DNA of 64,000 nt from Chlamydia suis. Its GTDB lineage: Bacteria; Chlamydiota; Chlamydiia; Chlamydiales; Chlamydiaceae. The stretch spans positions 992,001-1,056,000 of the forward strand of contig NZ_LT821323.1 in NCBI RefSeq assembly GCF_900169085.1, given 5' to 3'. The position numbers and the translations under genes were made by a program. How positions within the stretch are numbered: the first letter of the stretch is position 1; the number at the start of each line of letters is the position of its first letter. Positions 1 through 8,829 of the stretch are shown here, piece by piece. The notes below the pieces were generated by a model. That model saw only the letters and a program-made list of their open reading frames with translations, made no database searches and was not told where the DNA came from.

Positions 1-1533
1 GTTCATAACGGAATTATCGAGAATTTTCAGGAGCTTCGAGAAGATCTGAGTAGCAAAGGGATTGTCTTTTCATCGGAAACCGATACCGAGGTTATTGTGC
101 AACTTTTTGCTTTCCGTTATCAAGAGACAGGAGATCTCGTTCAGAGCTTTTCTTGGACTTTGAAGCAGCTACAGGGCAGTTTTGCCTGTGCTTTAGTACA
201 CAAAGACCATCCTGGAGTCATGTTGTGCGCTACTCATGAAAGCCCTCTTATTCTAGGATTAGGAGAAGAAGAAGTTTTCATCTCTTCTGATGTCCATGCT
301 TTTTTAAAATATACGTATCAGACACAAGCCTTGGCTTCTGGAGAATTGGCTGTTTTACGTATAGGACAGCCTATTGAAATGTATAATTTTGAATTGGCTC
401 GCATTCAAAAAGAGGTGCGCTACATAGATCATGCTGAAGATTCTTTAGATAAAAAAGGTTTCGATTATTACATGCTTAAAGAGATTTATGAGCAGCCGGA
501 GGTTTTTGAGCGCATTTTGTCTCTTTCTTGCGAGGATGAGAAGTTTACAGAATCTTTTATTAAAGAATTTTCTTTGGATGGCATTGAGAGTTTACATATC
601 GTAGCTTGTGGGTCTTCTTATCATGCAGGATGTTTAGCCAAATATGTCATCGAATCCATCGCTTCGATTCCTGTGTATGTCGAAACAGCTTCAGAGTTTC
701 GTTATCGTCAGCCCCATATAGCGAAACAGTCTTTAGGAATTTTGATTAGTCAATCGGGAGAAACTGCAGATACTTTAGCCGCTTTAAGCGAGTTTCGTAA
801 GTTGGATGGCGTGCGAGTGCTGGGCATTTGTAATGTACGAGAGTCGGCATTAGCTTCCCGAGTAGATCATTGTTTATTTATCGAGGCTGGGTTGGAGGTA
901 GGGGTTGCTTCAACAAAGGCGTTTACAGCACAACTATTGATGTTGATTTTGTTGGGGTTGAGACTGGCTGTCCAGCGTCGAACAATCTCGCAAGAAGATT
1001 TTATACAGGCGATACAGGGGATAAGAGATTTGCCTCGGCTGACAAGACTTTTATTGGATAGTTCGATTCATGATTGGCGTTGTCGGCAAAGTGGTGAAAC
1101 TAGCTTTATCTTCTTAGGGCGGCGTTTTATGTATCCGATTTGCATGGAAGCTGCTTTAAAATTAAAAGAAATTGCTTATGTGGAAGCTAATGCCTATCCT
1201 GCAGGCGAGATGAAACATGGGCCGATTGCCCTTATTCGAGAAGGGACTCCAGTTATTGTATATTGTGGGGACCGCCTTGTATACACCAAAACTATCGGAG
1301 CTATTATGGAAGTAAAGGCGAGAAAAGCCTATGTTATTGCCATTGCTCCGGAATCCAACACAGATATCGAAGCTGTCTCTGATGAGCAAATCTACATTCC
1401 AGATAGCCATGATCTGGCTGCTCCTGTTTTGTTTGCTATAGCGGGACAGATCATGGCCTACACAATGGCCTTGCAACGAGGGACTGAGGTAGATAGACCT
1501 AGGAACTTGGCCAAATCTGTCACTGTAGAGTAA
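1..1533 (+). CDS. glmS: Glutamine--fructose-6-phosphate aminotransferase (isomerizing), 5' part missing
   Basis: GlmS makes glucosamine-6-phosphate from fructose-6-phosphate and glutamine, the first step towards UDP-GlcNAc, in the cytosol. The reading frame is open from base 1, so the gene runs off the window edge. About 510 of roughly 606 residues are present; the N-terminal nucleophile Cys and the first ~95 residues lie outside. The start shows the glutaminase segment VHNGIIENFQELREDL. Two SIS sugar-isomerase domains follow, with VACGSSYHAG, SQSGETADT, GVASTKAFTAQ and PAGEMKHGPIAL. The C-terminus DRPRNLAKSVTVE is the family's typical end with the conserved Lys. The call is secure. Confidence 0.97.
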   Translation, partial: VHNGIIENFQELREDLSSKGIVFSSETDTEVIVQLFAFRYQETGDLVQSFSWTLKQLQGSFACALVHKDHPGVMLCATHESPLILGLGEEEVFISSDVHAFLKYTYQTQALASGELAVLRIGQPIEMYNFELARIQKEVRYIDHAEDSLDKKGFDYYMLKEIYEQPEVFERILSLSCEDEKFTESFIKEFSLDGIESLHIVACGSSYHAGCLAKYVIESIASIPVYVETASEFRYRQPHIAKQSLGILISQSGETADTLAALSEFRKLDGVRVLGICNVRESALASRVDHCLFIEAGLEVGVASTKAFTAQLLMLILLGLRLAVQRRTISQEDFIQAIQGIRDLPRLTRLLLDSSIHDWRCRQSGETSFIFLGRRFMYPICMEAALKLKEIAYVEANAYPAGEMKHGPIALIREGTPVIVYCGDRLVYTKTIGAIMEVKARKAYVIAIAPESNTDIEAVSDEQIYIPDSHDLAAPVLFAIAGQIMAYTMALQRGTEVDRPRNLAKSVTVE

Positions 1534-1587
1534 GAAGCCTTTTTCTCTGTTGATGAATACCATAAGCGTCTGTATGTTAGATGGAAT

Positions 1588-1614
1588 GAGGGATCGCAAA
1601 TGAATGCGTCCCTC
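1588..1614 (+). terminator. Hairpin between glmS and tyrP, possible weak terminator or attenuator
   Basis: GAGGGA-t-CGCA pairs with TGCG-TCCCTC across an AATGAA loop, a 10-bp stem with one bulge. It is followed by TTATAAAAGG, not a true T-run. The last part is the tyrP ribosome binding site. It may end glmS transcripts or tune tyrP expression; only the inverted repeat itself is seen. Confidence 0.4.
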
Positions 1615-1631
1615 TTATAAAAGGTATTCTC

Positions 1632-2828
1632 ATGATGAACAAAATGTTTGGTGGAGCCTTGATTGTTGCAGGAACAACCATTGGCGCCGGAGTATTAGCT
1701 GTCCCCGTTTCCACTTCAGAGGGGGGATTCTTGCCTACAACACTTTTGTATATTGTTTCTTGGTTAATAGCAGTCGCTTCTGGCTATTGTTTTTTAGAAA
1801 TATTGACTTGGCTGCATGCAAGAAAGAATGTCAATATGGTCTCTATGGCAGAACATACTTTGGGGCATAAAGGGAAGATAATCATGTGGTTGGTTTATCT
1901 GCTGCTCTTCTATTCTCTCTTAGTTGCCTACTTTTGTGATGGAGGGAACATCCTTATGCGAGTCTTGGGATGCCGGGATTGGGATGCGCCTTGGATTAGA
2001 CACGCAATGCCAATAGTGTTTTTCGCCTTGTTTTCTCCGCTTTTAATGGCAAAAACATCGATAGTCGATTGGTGTAATAGGTTTTTTGTTTTGGGATTAG
2101 GGATAGCTTTCGCCATGTTTTGTTTTTTTGGCTTCCCTTTGATGAAGTCGGAACTATTAGTGCGATCTTCTTGGGGGGCTACCTTAAAAGGATTTCCTAT
2201 TTTGTTTTTAGCTTTTGGCTTTCAAAACGTTGTTCCCACACTATACCATTACATGGATAAGAACGTAGAGGATGTAAAAAAGTCTATTGTCATTGGAAGC
2301 TTTATTCCGTTAGTTCTTTATGTAATTTGGGAAGCAATTGTATTGGGAGCCGTTCCAGAAACATTTTTGGGGCAAGCTAAGATGGAAGGATGGACCGCCA
2401 TTGGGGCTTTACAAGCAGCTTTGAAATGTTCTGCTTTTTATGTTGCTGGGGAATTTTTTGGATTTTTTGCGTTGATTTCCTCTTTCATTGGGGTGGCATT
2501 AGGTCTGAAAGATTTCTTTGTCGACGCTTTTCAATGGGATGAAAGGAAACGTAAAATGGAAATCTTTTTCCTCGTTTTCGTCTTTCCTTTAGTGTGGGCC
2601 GTTTTTTACCCAGGAATTGTTTTAAAATGTTTGGAATGTACAGGAGCCCTAGGAGAAACGATCGTTTTAGGGATTTTCCCCGTGCTTATGATTTGGAAAG
2701 GGCGTTATGGGAAGAAACGTTACTATGGTAAGAGGATTCTTCCTGGCGGGAAAGGAGCCCTTGTGGCGATGTCAGGACTGGTACTTGTAAATTTGGTCTT
2801 GATTGCCCAGAAGTTTTTGAATTACTAA
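1632..2828 (+). CDS. tyrP: Aromatic amino acid (tyrosine/tryptophan) permease
   Basis: Inner-membrane transporter of the hydroxy/aromatic amino acid permease family, predicted to import tyrosine or tryptophan by proton symport. The 398-aa protein opens with the family signature GTTIGAGVLAVP at residues ~15-26 and has about eleven hydrophobic segments, as usual for TyrP/Mtr/TnaB. AAAGG sits 7-8 bases before the ATG at 1632, and a second ATG follows directly at 1635. A strong terminator follows. A degenerate second copy lies just downstream, where C. trachomatis D carries two intact tyrP genes (recalled). Substrate preference cannot be read from the sequence. Confidence 0.9.
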   Translation: MMNKMFGGALIVAGTTIGAGVLAVPVSTSEGGFLPTTLLYIVSWLIAVASGYCFLEILTWLHARKNVNMVSMAEHTLGHKGKIIMWLVYLLLFYSLLVAYFCDGGNILMRVLGCRDWDAPWIRHAMPIVFFALFSPLLMAKTSIVDWCNRFFVLGLGIAFAMFCFFGFPLMKSELLVRSSWGATLKGFPILFLAFGFQNVVPTLYHYMDKNVEDVKKSIVIGSFIPLVLYVIWEAIVLGAVPETFLGQAKMEGWTAIGALQAALKCSAFYVAGEFFGFFALISSFIGVALGLKDFFVDAFQWDERKRKMEIFFLVFVFPLVWAVFYPGIVLKCLECTGALGETIVLGIFPVLMIWKGRYGKKRYYGKRILPGGKGALVAMSGLVLVNLVLIAQKFLNY

Positions 2829-2849
2829 TTTTTTTTGAATCATTGTTTG

Positions 2850-2888
2850 GGCTCGCATTGAAAATCTTTCAGTGCGAGCCTTTTTTTT
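2850..2888 (+). terminator. Rho-independent terminator after tyrP
   Basis: GGCTCGCATTGAAA pairs with TTTCAGTGCGAGCC around an ATC loop, a 13-14 bp stem with one G-T pair, followed by eight T. It separates the intact tyrP from the remnant downstream. Confidence 0.9.
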
Positions 2889-2957
2889 GAGCAAGGATTC
2901 CGGACTGGGCAACAATAGGATTTACTAGTCAGCGTCCCCGCCCCGCATATATTTATT

Positions 2958-3198
2958 TTTATATTTCCATTGATAGGGGCAGTTTTTATCCCGAGATTGT
3001 TTTGTCTTGTTTACGCTATGCTGGGGGAATCGGGGGAGCTTGCATGATCGTGTTGTTTCCAGTAACCATGTTATGGAATGGCCGGTATGGAAAACGACGT
3101 TGCTCTGGCAAACACGTGTTGCCTGGGGGAGGGCGGTTCTATGGATTTTAACAGGATATACTGTGTTAAATCTTGCAACCCTGTATTATACGGTTTAG
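2958..3198 (+). pseudogene. C-terminal remnant of a second tyrP copy
   Basis: Translating across frames recovers the last ~80 residues of a TyrP-like permease. FIFPLIGAVF matches the intact copy's FVFPLVWAVF. In another frame IVLSCLRYAGGIGG and WNGRYGKRRCSGKHVLPGG match its IVLKCLECTGALGE and WKGRYGKKRYYGKRILPGG. After a further shift at GGGGGAGGG, AVLWILTGYTVLNLATLYY replaces the last helix, ending at the TAG at 3196. The first ~320 codons are gone and at least two frameshifts are present, so it cannot encode a transporter. It differs more from tyrP than a fresh duplicate would, so it is an old paralogue now lost here. Confidence 0.85.
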
Positions 3199-3237
3199 CA
3201 AGAAGTCGTGTAAAAACTTTTTAAATAGGAGATCTCC

Positions 3238-3954
3238 ATGGGATTGTATGATCGCGATTATGCGCAGGATTCTCGTTTGCCTGGGACCTTCTCTTCCAGA
3301 GTGTATGGGTGGATGACTGCGGGGCTAGCAGTAACTACGTTGACGTCCTTAGGGCTATATGCAACAGGGGCTTACAGAACCCTTTTTTCTTTGTGGTGGG
3401 TTTGGTGTTTTGCAACGTTAGGAGTGTCTTTTTATATTCAAGCTCAGATTCAAAAACTTTCTGTCCCAGCTGTAATGGGGCTGTTTTTAGCCTACTCAGT
3501 TTTGGAAGGGATGTTCTTTGGAACGATGGTTCCTGTGTATGCTGCTCAGTTCGGAGGAGGTATTGTTTGGGCCGCATTTGGGTCCGCAGCTGTTATCTTT
3601 GGATTGTCGGCCGCTTATGGAGCTTTCACAAAAAATGATCTAACGCAAATTCACAGAATTTTGATGTTGGCTCTTGTAGGCCTTATGGTTATATCCCTAG
3701 TATTTCTAATAGTATCTCTTTTCACGCCGATGCCATTATTGTATCTGTTGATTTGCTATTTAGGGTTGGCGATTTTTGTCGGGCTCACGGTGGTTGACGC
3801 GCAATCTATCCGTCGCGTAGCTCGCAGCGTAGGAGATCATGGAGATTTAAGCTACAAACTGTCCTTGATCATGGCGTTGCAGATGTATTGCAATGTGATT
3901 ATGATATTTTGGTACTTGTTACAAATTTTTGCTTCTTCAGACAAAAGACGTTAA
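3238..3954 (+). CDS. Bax inhibitor-1/YccA family membrane protein
   Basis: Integral membrane protein of 238 aa with about seven hydrophobic helices, as expected for the BI-1/YccA (UPF0005) family. Relatives include E. coli YccA, an FtsH modulator, and BsYetJ, a pH-sensitive calcium leak channel. The C-terminal part has the family features: a helix carrying [12 protein letters not shown], then a last helix after [21 protein letters not shown] precedes the ATG by six bases. It is a single gene ended by a hairpin at 3976-4009. An FtsH is encoded about 26 kb away, but a link between the two is only inference. Confidence 0.85.
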   Translation: MGLYDRDYAQDSRLPGTFSSRVYGWMTAGLAVTTLTSLGLYATGAYRTLFSLWWVWCFATLGVSFYIQAQIQKLSVPAVMGLFLAYSVLEGMFFGTMVPVYAAQFGGGIVWAAFGSAAVIFGLSAAYGAFTKNDLTQIHRILMLALVGLMVISLVFLIVSLFTPMPLLYLLICYLGLAIFVGLTVVDAQSIRRVARSVGDHGDLSYKLSLIMALQMYCNVIMIFWYLLQIFASSDKRR

Positions 3955-3975
3955 AAGCAAAGAGGCATTCTTTCG

Positions 3976-4015
3976 AAAGAGGATTTTTAGGGTTCTAAAA
4001 ATCCTCTTTCTTATT
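3976..4015. terminator. Terminator between convergent yccA-like gene and ftsY
   Basis: AAAGAGGATTTTTAG pairs perfectly over 15 bp with CTAAAAATCCTCTTT around a GGTT loop. The plus strand continues CTTATTT, and on the minus strand the stem itself ends in TCTTT, so it may serve both convergent genes. Confidence 0.8.
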
Positions 4016-4027
4016 TAAGGAAAAAGT

Positions 4028-4882
4028 TCAACTTTCCAGTAATTTGTCTAAAAAACGATCGATAGAAAAAGGCTCAAAATCAGAAACCGTTTCTCCATAC
4101 CCAACAAATCGTGTAGGAATTTTAAGTTCATCGGCGATGCGAAATAGGGAGCCTCCCTTAGCAGAGCCTTCCACTTTTGTGAAAATTAACCCATCGATAG
4201 GTACTGCCTCATGGAACATGCTCACCTGACTTAATGTGTTGCTTCCTAAGGTTGCATCGATAGTCATGAGCGTTTCATGAGGAGCTCCGGGAAAAGCCTT
4301 GTTACATACAGAAACAATCTTTTGCAATTCTTTAAGGAGGTTCGTGTGAGTATTCAGCCTTCCAGAGGTGTCGATGATCACTTGGTCGTAGTCTCTAGCG
4401 ATTGCAGCAGAGATGCCATCAAAAGCTATAGCCGCAGGATCTCCTCCAGGTTTGCCGGAGATAAAACCGCAGTTTAAAGAATTTGCCCAACAACGCATTT
4501 GATCCATTCCTGCAGAGCGAAAGGTGTCTGTAGCCACGATCAAAACTGTTTGGTTTTGAGAAAGATAGTAGTGGGCCAGTTTCGCTACTGTAGTTGTTTT
4601 CCCGGAGCCGTTAGTTCCTAAAACAAGAGTCGCGTGTGGACGAACAGAAGAGAGCTCTCTTTGGGGTAATTTAGCAATAATCTCAGAAAGAAAAGAACGA
4701 ATAAGCCCCTTAAGCGTGTGTTCATCAGGATGCTTATGTTTGCGTAACTCTTTACAAAAAGCTTCGGTTAGTTTGGGGCCAAAATCTCCTTCATACAGGA
4801 GAACCTCAGCATGTTCCAGTAAATCTGAAGGAAGAGTTTTTTTAAAAAGAGAGCGAAGTTTGTTCCCGAAAAACTTGAACAC
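4028..4882 (-). CDS. ftsY: Signal recognition particle receptor FtsY
   Basis: SRP-type GTPase that docks ribosome-nascent-chain/SRP complexes at the inner membrane translocon. At 284 aa it is little more than the NG domain and lacks the long acidic A domain of E. coli FtsY. GTPase motifs are visible in order: LGTNGSGKTTT (P-loop, ~residue 90), DTFRSAGMDQ, IIDTSGRLNTH and TKVEGSAKGG. The closing helix EPFSIDRFLD is also typical. The start is GTG at 4882 with no clear Shine-Dalgarno sequence. It is divergent from sucC with about 70 bp between the starts, so the two promoters share that gap. Confidence 0.95.
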   Translation of the reverse strand: MFKFFGNKLRSLFKKTLPSDLLEHAEVLLYEGDFGPKLTEAFCKELRKHKHPDEHTLKGLIRSFLSEIIAKLPQRELSSVRPHATLVLGTNGSGKTTTVAKLAHYYLSQNQTVLIVATDTFRSAGMDQMRCWANSLNCGFISGKPGGDPAAIAFDGISAAIARDYDQVIIDTSGRLNTHTNLLKELQKIVSVCNKAFPGAPHETLMTIDATLGSNTLSQVSMFHEAVPIDGLIFTKVEGSAKGGSLFRIADELKIPTRFVGYGETVSDFEPFSIDRFLDKLLES

Positions 4883-4951
4883 AGACAGGGTAAAGTTGAT
4901 TGAAGTAAAAAGAATAATAAAAGATAAGGAGGAAAAATTAAAGGGTTATTT

Positions 4952-6112
4952 ATGCATCTTCATGAGTATCAAGCTAAGGACCTTTTAACTTCTTATCAAC
5001 TTCCTATTCCCTCTTATCGTGTAGCAGCTTCTGTGCCTGAAGCGGAAGCGGCCATTCAGGCTGAGCAATGGAGGTCTGGGGTTGTTAAAGCACAGGTTCA
5101 TTCTGGGGGAAGAGGGAAAAATGGAGGAGTGATTATTGCTCGTTCTCCAGAGGATTTATTAGCAGCGACAGATCAATTGCTGCATATGCAGTTTTCTAGT
5201 AATCAGACGGCAGGGCGCTCTCTACCGGTCAATAAAGTGCTAATTTCTCCTCTGATAGAGATAGTTGCGGAGTATTATCTTGCGATCGTAGTAGATAGAA
5301 AGCATCGTTGCCCTGTAATGATGCTTTCCAAGGCGGGAGGTATGGATATCGAAGAGGTAGCAGAAAAACAGCCCGAGCTCTTGTTAACAATAAAGCTGCC
5401 TTCTTCAAAAAAAATCTATAACTATCAGTTACGCCAAATCGCTAAATTTATGGAGTGGGATAAATCGATTGCTGATCAAGGGAACCGCATTATCTGTCAG
5501 TTATTACAATGTTTTTATGACAACGATATCTCTTTATTGGAAATCAACCCACTCGTGCTGACTGCAGATCGATCTCTTGCCATTCTGGATGCTAAAATCA
5601 CTATCGATGATAACGCTCTTTATCGGCACCCACAGTTAGCAAATTGTTACGACCCCTCTCAGGAAAACATTCGTGATGTGCTCGCTAAGCAGCTGGGACT
5701 TTCCTATATTGCTCTAGAGGGGACCATCGGCTGCTTAGTGAATGGAGCCGGGTTAGCAATGAGTACTTTGGATATTCTTAAGCTATATGGAGGCTCGGCA
5801 GCGAATTTCTTAGATGTTGGAGGAAGTGCCTCAGAAAAGCAAATCCAAGAGGCGATCTCTTTGGTTTTATCGGACAAAAGCGTTCGTGTGTTGTTCATTC
5901 ATATTTTTGGCGGAATCATGGATTGCTCCGTAGTAGCTGCTGGACTAGTATCTGCCATGCAAGGACAACAAGAACATGTTCCTACGGTAATCCGTTTGGA
6001 AGGAACGAATGTAGATAAAGGGAGAGACATTATTCTCAAGGCAGGAATTCCTTGTGAATTTGTTGCCTCTATGAGTGAAGGGGCTGAGCTCGCTGTGAAA
6101 TTAAGTCGTTAG
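4952..6112 (+). CDS. sucC: Succinyl-CoA synthetase beta subunit
   Basis: ATP-grasp subunit of succinate--CoA ligase, which interconverts succinyl-CoA and succinate with substrate-level phosphorylation in the TCA cycle. Its length of 386 aa is normal. The N-terminus [12 protein letters not shown] is the classic start. The ATP-grasp fold is followed by [19 protein letters not shown] and the C-terminal CoA-ligase part with [18 protein letters not shown] and FLDVGG. ATG at 4952 follows AAGGG by six bases; a stronger AAGGAGG lies farther upstream. sucD follows after 14 bp, so the two are cotranscribed. Confidence 0.97.
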   Translation: MHLHEYQAKDLLTSYQLPIPSYRVAASVPEAEAAIQAEQWRSGVVKAQVHSGGRGKNGGVIIARSPEDLLAATDQLLHMQFSSNQTAGRSLPVNKVLISPLIEIVAEYYLAIVVDRKHRCPVMMLSKAGGMDIEEVAEKQPELLLTIKLPSSKKIYNYQLRQIAKFMEWDKSIADQGNRIICQLLQCFYDNDISLLEINPLVLTADRSLAILDAKITIDDNALYRHPQLANCYDPSQENIRDVLAKQLGLSYIALEGTIGCLVNGAGLAMSTLDILKLYGGSAANFLDVGGSASEKQIQEAISLVLSDKSVRVLFIHIFGGIMDCSVVAAGLVSAMQGQQEHVPTVIRLEGTNVDKGRDIILKAGIPCEFVASMSEGAELAVKLSR

Positions 6113-6126
6113 CTTGGAGAGAGATT

Positions 6127-7002
6127 GTGTTAGAATTATTAAGCAAAGATCTACCGATTATTACTCAAGGTATTACGGGGAAAGCAGGGGCTTTTCATAC
6201 TGCGCAATGTGTCTCTTATGGATCTAACTTTGTGGGTGGGGTGACTCCAGGGAAGGGAGGAACTCGATTTTTAGATTTACCCGTTTTCGACTCGGTTTTA
6301 GAGGCGAAACGGGTAACTGGATGTCGAGCTTCGATGATTTTTGTTCCTCCAGCTTTCGCTGCAGAAGCAATTTTTGAGGCTGAAGATGCAGGAATGGATT
6401 TGATCGTATGTATAACAGAAGGGATTCCTGTACAAGATATGCTGGAAGTTGCTTCTCTTATGGAAAAAAGCTCCTGCCGTTTAGTTGGACCTAATTGTCC
6501 TGGAGTCATTAAGCCAGGGATTTGTAAAATTGGCATTATGCCTGGATATATTCACCTACCAGGGAATGTAGGCGTGGTTTCTAGATCTGGTACGCTAACA
6601 TATGAAGCTGTGTGGCAATTAACACAGCGAAAAATTGGACAAAGTGTTTGCGTTGGAATCGGAGGGGATCCTTTGAATGGAACCTCCTTTATTGATGCGC
6701 TTCGGGAATTTGAGAATGATAAGCAGACAGAAGCTATTCTTATGATTGGTGAGATAGGCGGAAGTGCAGAAGAAGAAGCGGCAGATTGGATAAGCCAGTA
6801 TTGTAGTAAACCCGTGGTAGCTTTTATTGCAGGAGCTACAGCTCCCAAGGGGAAACGTATGGGGCATGCGGGTGCAATTATTTCAGGAAACAGTGGAGAT
6901 GCTTTGAGTAAACAACGGGCTTTAAGAGAAGCGGGGGTTATCGTTATAGAATCTCCTGCACAGATTGGAGAGACTGTTGCTGCCGTTCTAAATCCTCGTT
7001 AG
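6127..7002 (+). CDS. sucD: Succinyl-CoA synthetase alpha subunit
   Basis: Alpha subunit of succinate--CoA ligase; it binds CoA and carries the phosphohistidine intermediate. The 291-aa protein has the CoA-binding Rossmann start [13 protein letters not shown], the family motif GGVTPGKGG, and the phosphorylated His in [12 protein letters not shown] (~residue 245). GTG at 6127 is preceded by TTGGAGAGA, a good ribosome binding site. It is the second gene of the sucCD operon. No clear terminator was found before htrA. Confidence 0.97.
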   Translation: MLELLSKDLPIITQGITGKAGAFHTAQCVSYGSNFVGGVTPGKGGTRFLDLPVFDSVLEAKRVTGCRASMIFVPPAFAAEAIFEAEDAGMDLIVCITEGIPVQDMLEVASLMEKSSCRLVGPNCPGVIKPGICKIGIMPGYIHLPGNVGVVSRSGTLTYEAVWQLTQRKIGQSVCVGIGGDPLNGTSFIDALREFENDKQTEAILMIGEIGGSAEEEAADWISQYCSKPVVAFIAGATAPKGKRMGHAGAIISGNSGDALSKQRALREAGVIVIESPAQIGETVAAVLNPR

Positions 7003-7038
7003 TTACAGGGTATTGGAGCACTCTACAGAGTCGTGTCC

Positions 7039-7067
7039 TTGATTTGCATCATCAGATTTTGTATGCT
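7039..7067 (+). promoter_or_regulatory. Candidate sigma-66 promoter of htrA
   Basis: TTGATT at 7039-7044 and TATGCT at 7062-7067 are separated by exactly 17 bp, about 70 bp before the htrA start. Each hexamer matches consensus at four of six positions, so this is plausible but not strong. Confidence 0.4.
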
Positions 7068-7137
7068 GCAAACCTGTTCTTTATGATGCATAAAATACAA
7101 AAAGGCCTAGAAGCCTGGATCGCTTATCAAGGAAAAG

Positions 7138-8631
7138 ATGATGAAAAAATTATTATGTGTGTTGCTATCGACATCGGTTTTCTCGTCGCCAATGCTGGGC
7201 TACGGTGCGTCTAAAAAAGATGCTCAGAATGATATTTGTTTGGCAGGATCTTTGAGTGAACGGGATCTTTCCCAAGAAGAGTTGCTAAAAGAAGTTTCTC
7301 GAGGATTTTCGAAAGTCGCCGCTCAGGCGACTCCTGGTGTGGTCTATATAGAAAATTTTCCTAAAACAGGAGGGGCGGCGATTGCCTCTTCAGGAAATAA
7401 ACGGGGGATGCAAGAAAATCCTTTCGATTATTTCAATGATGAATTTTTTAATCGTTTTTTTGGTTTGCCATCGCATAGAGAACAACCTCGTCCTCAGCAG
7501 CGTGATGCGGTGAGAGGGACAGGTTTTATTGTGTCGGAGGATGGATATGTTGTGACCAACCATCACGTAGTAGAGGATGCTGGGAAAATTCATGTGACTC
7601 TACACGATGGACAAAAATACACAGCAAAAATTGTGGGGTTAGATCCTAAAACGGATCTTGCAGTTATCAAGATTCAAGCAGAAAAGTTACCCTTTTTAAC
7701 TTTCGGGAATTCTGATCAACTTCAGATAGGCGATTGGGCCATAGCGATAGGAAATCCTTTCGGATTACAGGCGACGGTAACCGTCGGGGTGATTAGTGCT
7801 AAGGGAAGAAATCAACTGCATATAGTTGATTTTGAAGATTTTATTCAGACGGATGCAGCAATTAATCCTGGAAATTCTGGTGGTCCACTGTTAAATATTG
7901 ACGGACAAGTTATCGGAGTGAATACAGCGATTGTTAGCGGTAGCGGGGGGTACATTGGCATTGGATTTGCTATTCCAAGCTTAATGGCCAAGCGCGTCAT
8001 CGATCAACTGATTAGTGATGGCCAGGTGACAAGGGGCTTTTTAGGAGTGACCTTACAACCTATTGATTCCGAACTTGCTGCTTGTTACAAATTAGAAAAG
8101 GTGTATGGAGCTCTGGTTACGGATGTTGTTAAAGGGTCTCCGGCAGAAAAGGCAGGTTTGCGTCAGGAAGATGTGATTGTTGCTTATAATGGGAAAGAAG
8201 TGGAGTCTTTGAGTGCTTTGCGTAATGCCATTTCTTTAATGATGCCAGGAACTCGTGTAGTTTTGAAAGTAGTTCGTGAAGGCAAAATCATCGATATACC
8301 TGTAACGGTGACGCAGATTCCTGCGGAGGATGGGGTGTCTGCTCTTCAGAAAATGGGTGTTCGGGTACAAAATATTACGCCAGAGCTATGTAAGAAACTG
8401 GGATTAGCAGCGGATACTAAAGGGATTCTTGTTATGTCCGTAGAAGCAGGTTCTCCTGCGGCTTCCGCAGGGGTAGTGCCAGGACAGCTTATCTTGGCTG
8501 TGAATAGACAAAGGGTTTCTTCTGTCGAAGAATTGAATCAAGTTTTGAAAAATGCAAAAGGGGAAAATATTCTTCTTATGGTCTCTCAGGGAGAAGTAAT
8601 TCGATTTATCGTTTTAAAATCCGATGAATAA
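7138..8631 (+). CDS. htrA: Periplasmic/exported serine protease HtrA (DegP/DO type)
   Basis: Chaperone-protease for envelope protein quality control. The 497-aa protein has an N-terminal signal peptide (KKLLCVLLSTSVFSSP, cleavage near residue 22-25), a trypsin-like domain, and two PDZ domains (~residues 285-380 and 390-490). The catalytic triad is visible: His in TNHHVVEDA (~143), Asp in KTDLAVIK (~173) and Ser in NPGNSGGPL (~247). Two ATGs are adjacent at 7138 and 7141; AAGGA lies four or seven bases before them, so the second may be favoured. Chlamydial HtrA has been reported essential and in part exported to the inclusion lumen. Confidence 0.97.
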   Translation: MMKKLLCVLLSTSVFSSPMLGYGASKKDAQNDICLAGSLSERDLSQEELLKEVSRGFSKVAAQATPGVVYIENFPKTGGAAIASSGNKRGMQENPFDYFNDEFFNRFFGLPSHREQPRPQQRDAVRGTGFIVSEDGYVVTNHHVVEDAGKIHVTLHDGQKYTAKIVGLDPKTDLAVIKIQAEKLPFLTFGNSDQLQIGDWAIAIGNPFGLQATVTVGVISAKGRNQLHIVDFEDFIQTDAAINPGNSGGPLLNIDGQVIGVNTAIVSGSGGYIGIGFAIPSLMAKRVIDQLISDGQVTRGFLGVTLQPIDSELAACYKLEKVYGALVTDVVKGSPAEKAGLRQEDVIVAYNGKEVESLSALRNAISLMMPGTRVVLKVVREGKIIDIPVTVTQIPAEDGVSALQKMGVRVQNITPELCKKLGLAADTKGILVMSVEAGSPAASAGVVPGQLILAVNRQRVSSVEELNQVLKNAKGENILLMVSQGEVIRFIVLKSDE

Positions 8632-8662
8632 TTTTGGCTTTTTGTTTTGAAAAACTGAATGT

Positions 8663-8693
8663 AAGGGGGCTCTACGGAGCTCCTTTTCTTTTT
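8663..8693 (+). terminator. Terminator after htrA
   Basis: AAGGGGGCTC and GAGCTCCTTTT form a hairpin with a TACG loop, allowing G-T pairs, followed by CTTTTT. Confidence 0.7.
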
Positions 8694-8829
8694 ATGGGAG
8701 AATGCTTCGGAAAGAATATTTGTGTGGATATAAGAGATCTAACCATGTAGGCTGTCTTTCTTGTTGTTAGTTAGAAAAAAGTAGAGGAGAAAGGAATTCT
8801 CTCCTCTGTTGTAGAAGATTGAGTGGGAT

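Noticed and set aside
1162-1599. 145-codon frame antisense to glmS
   Set aside because: It lies wholly opposite conserved GlmS codons and has no start signal or family features.
3007-3198. Open frame of 63 codons read as a separate small gene
   Set aside because: Its end matches the TyrP C-terminus only after a frameshift, so it is part of the tyrP remnant and not a gene.
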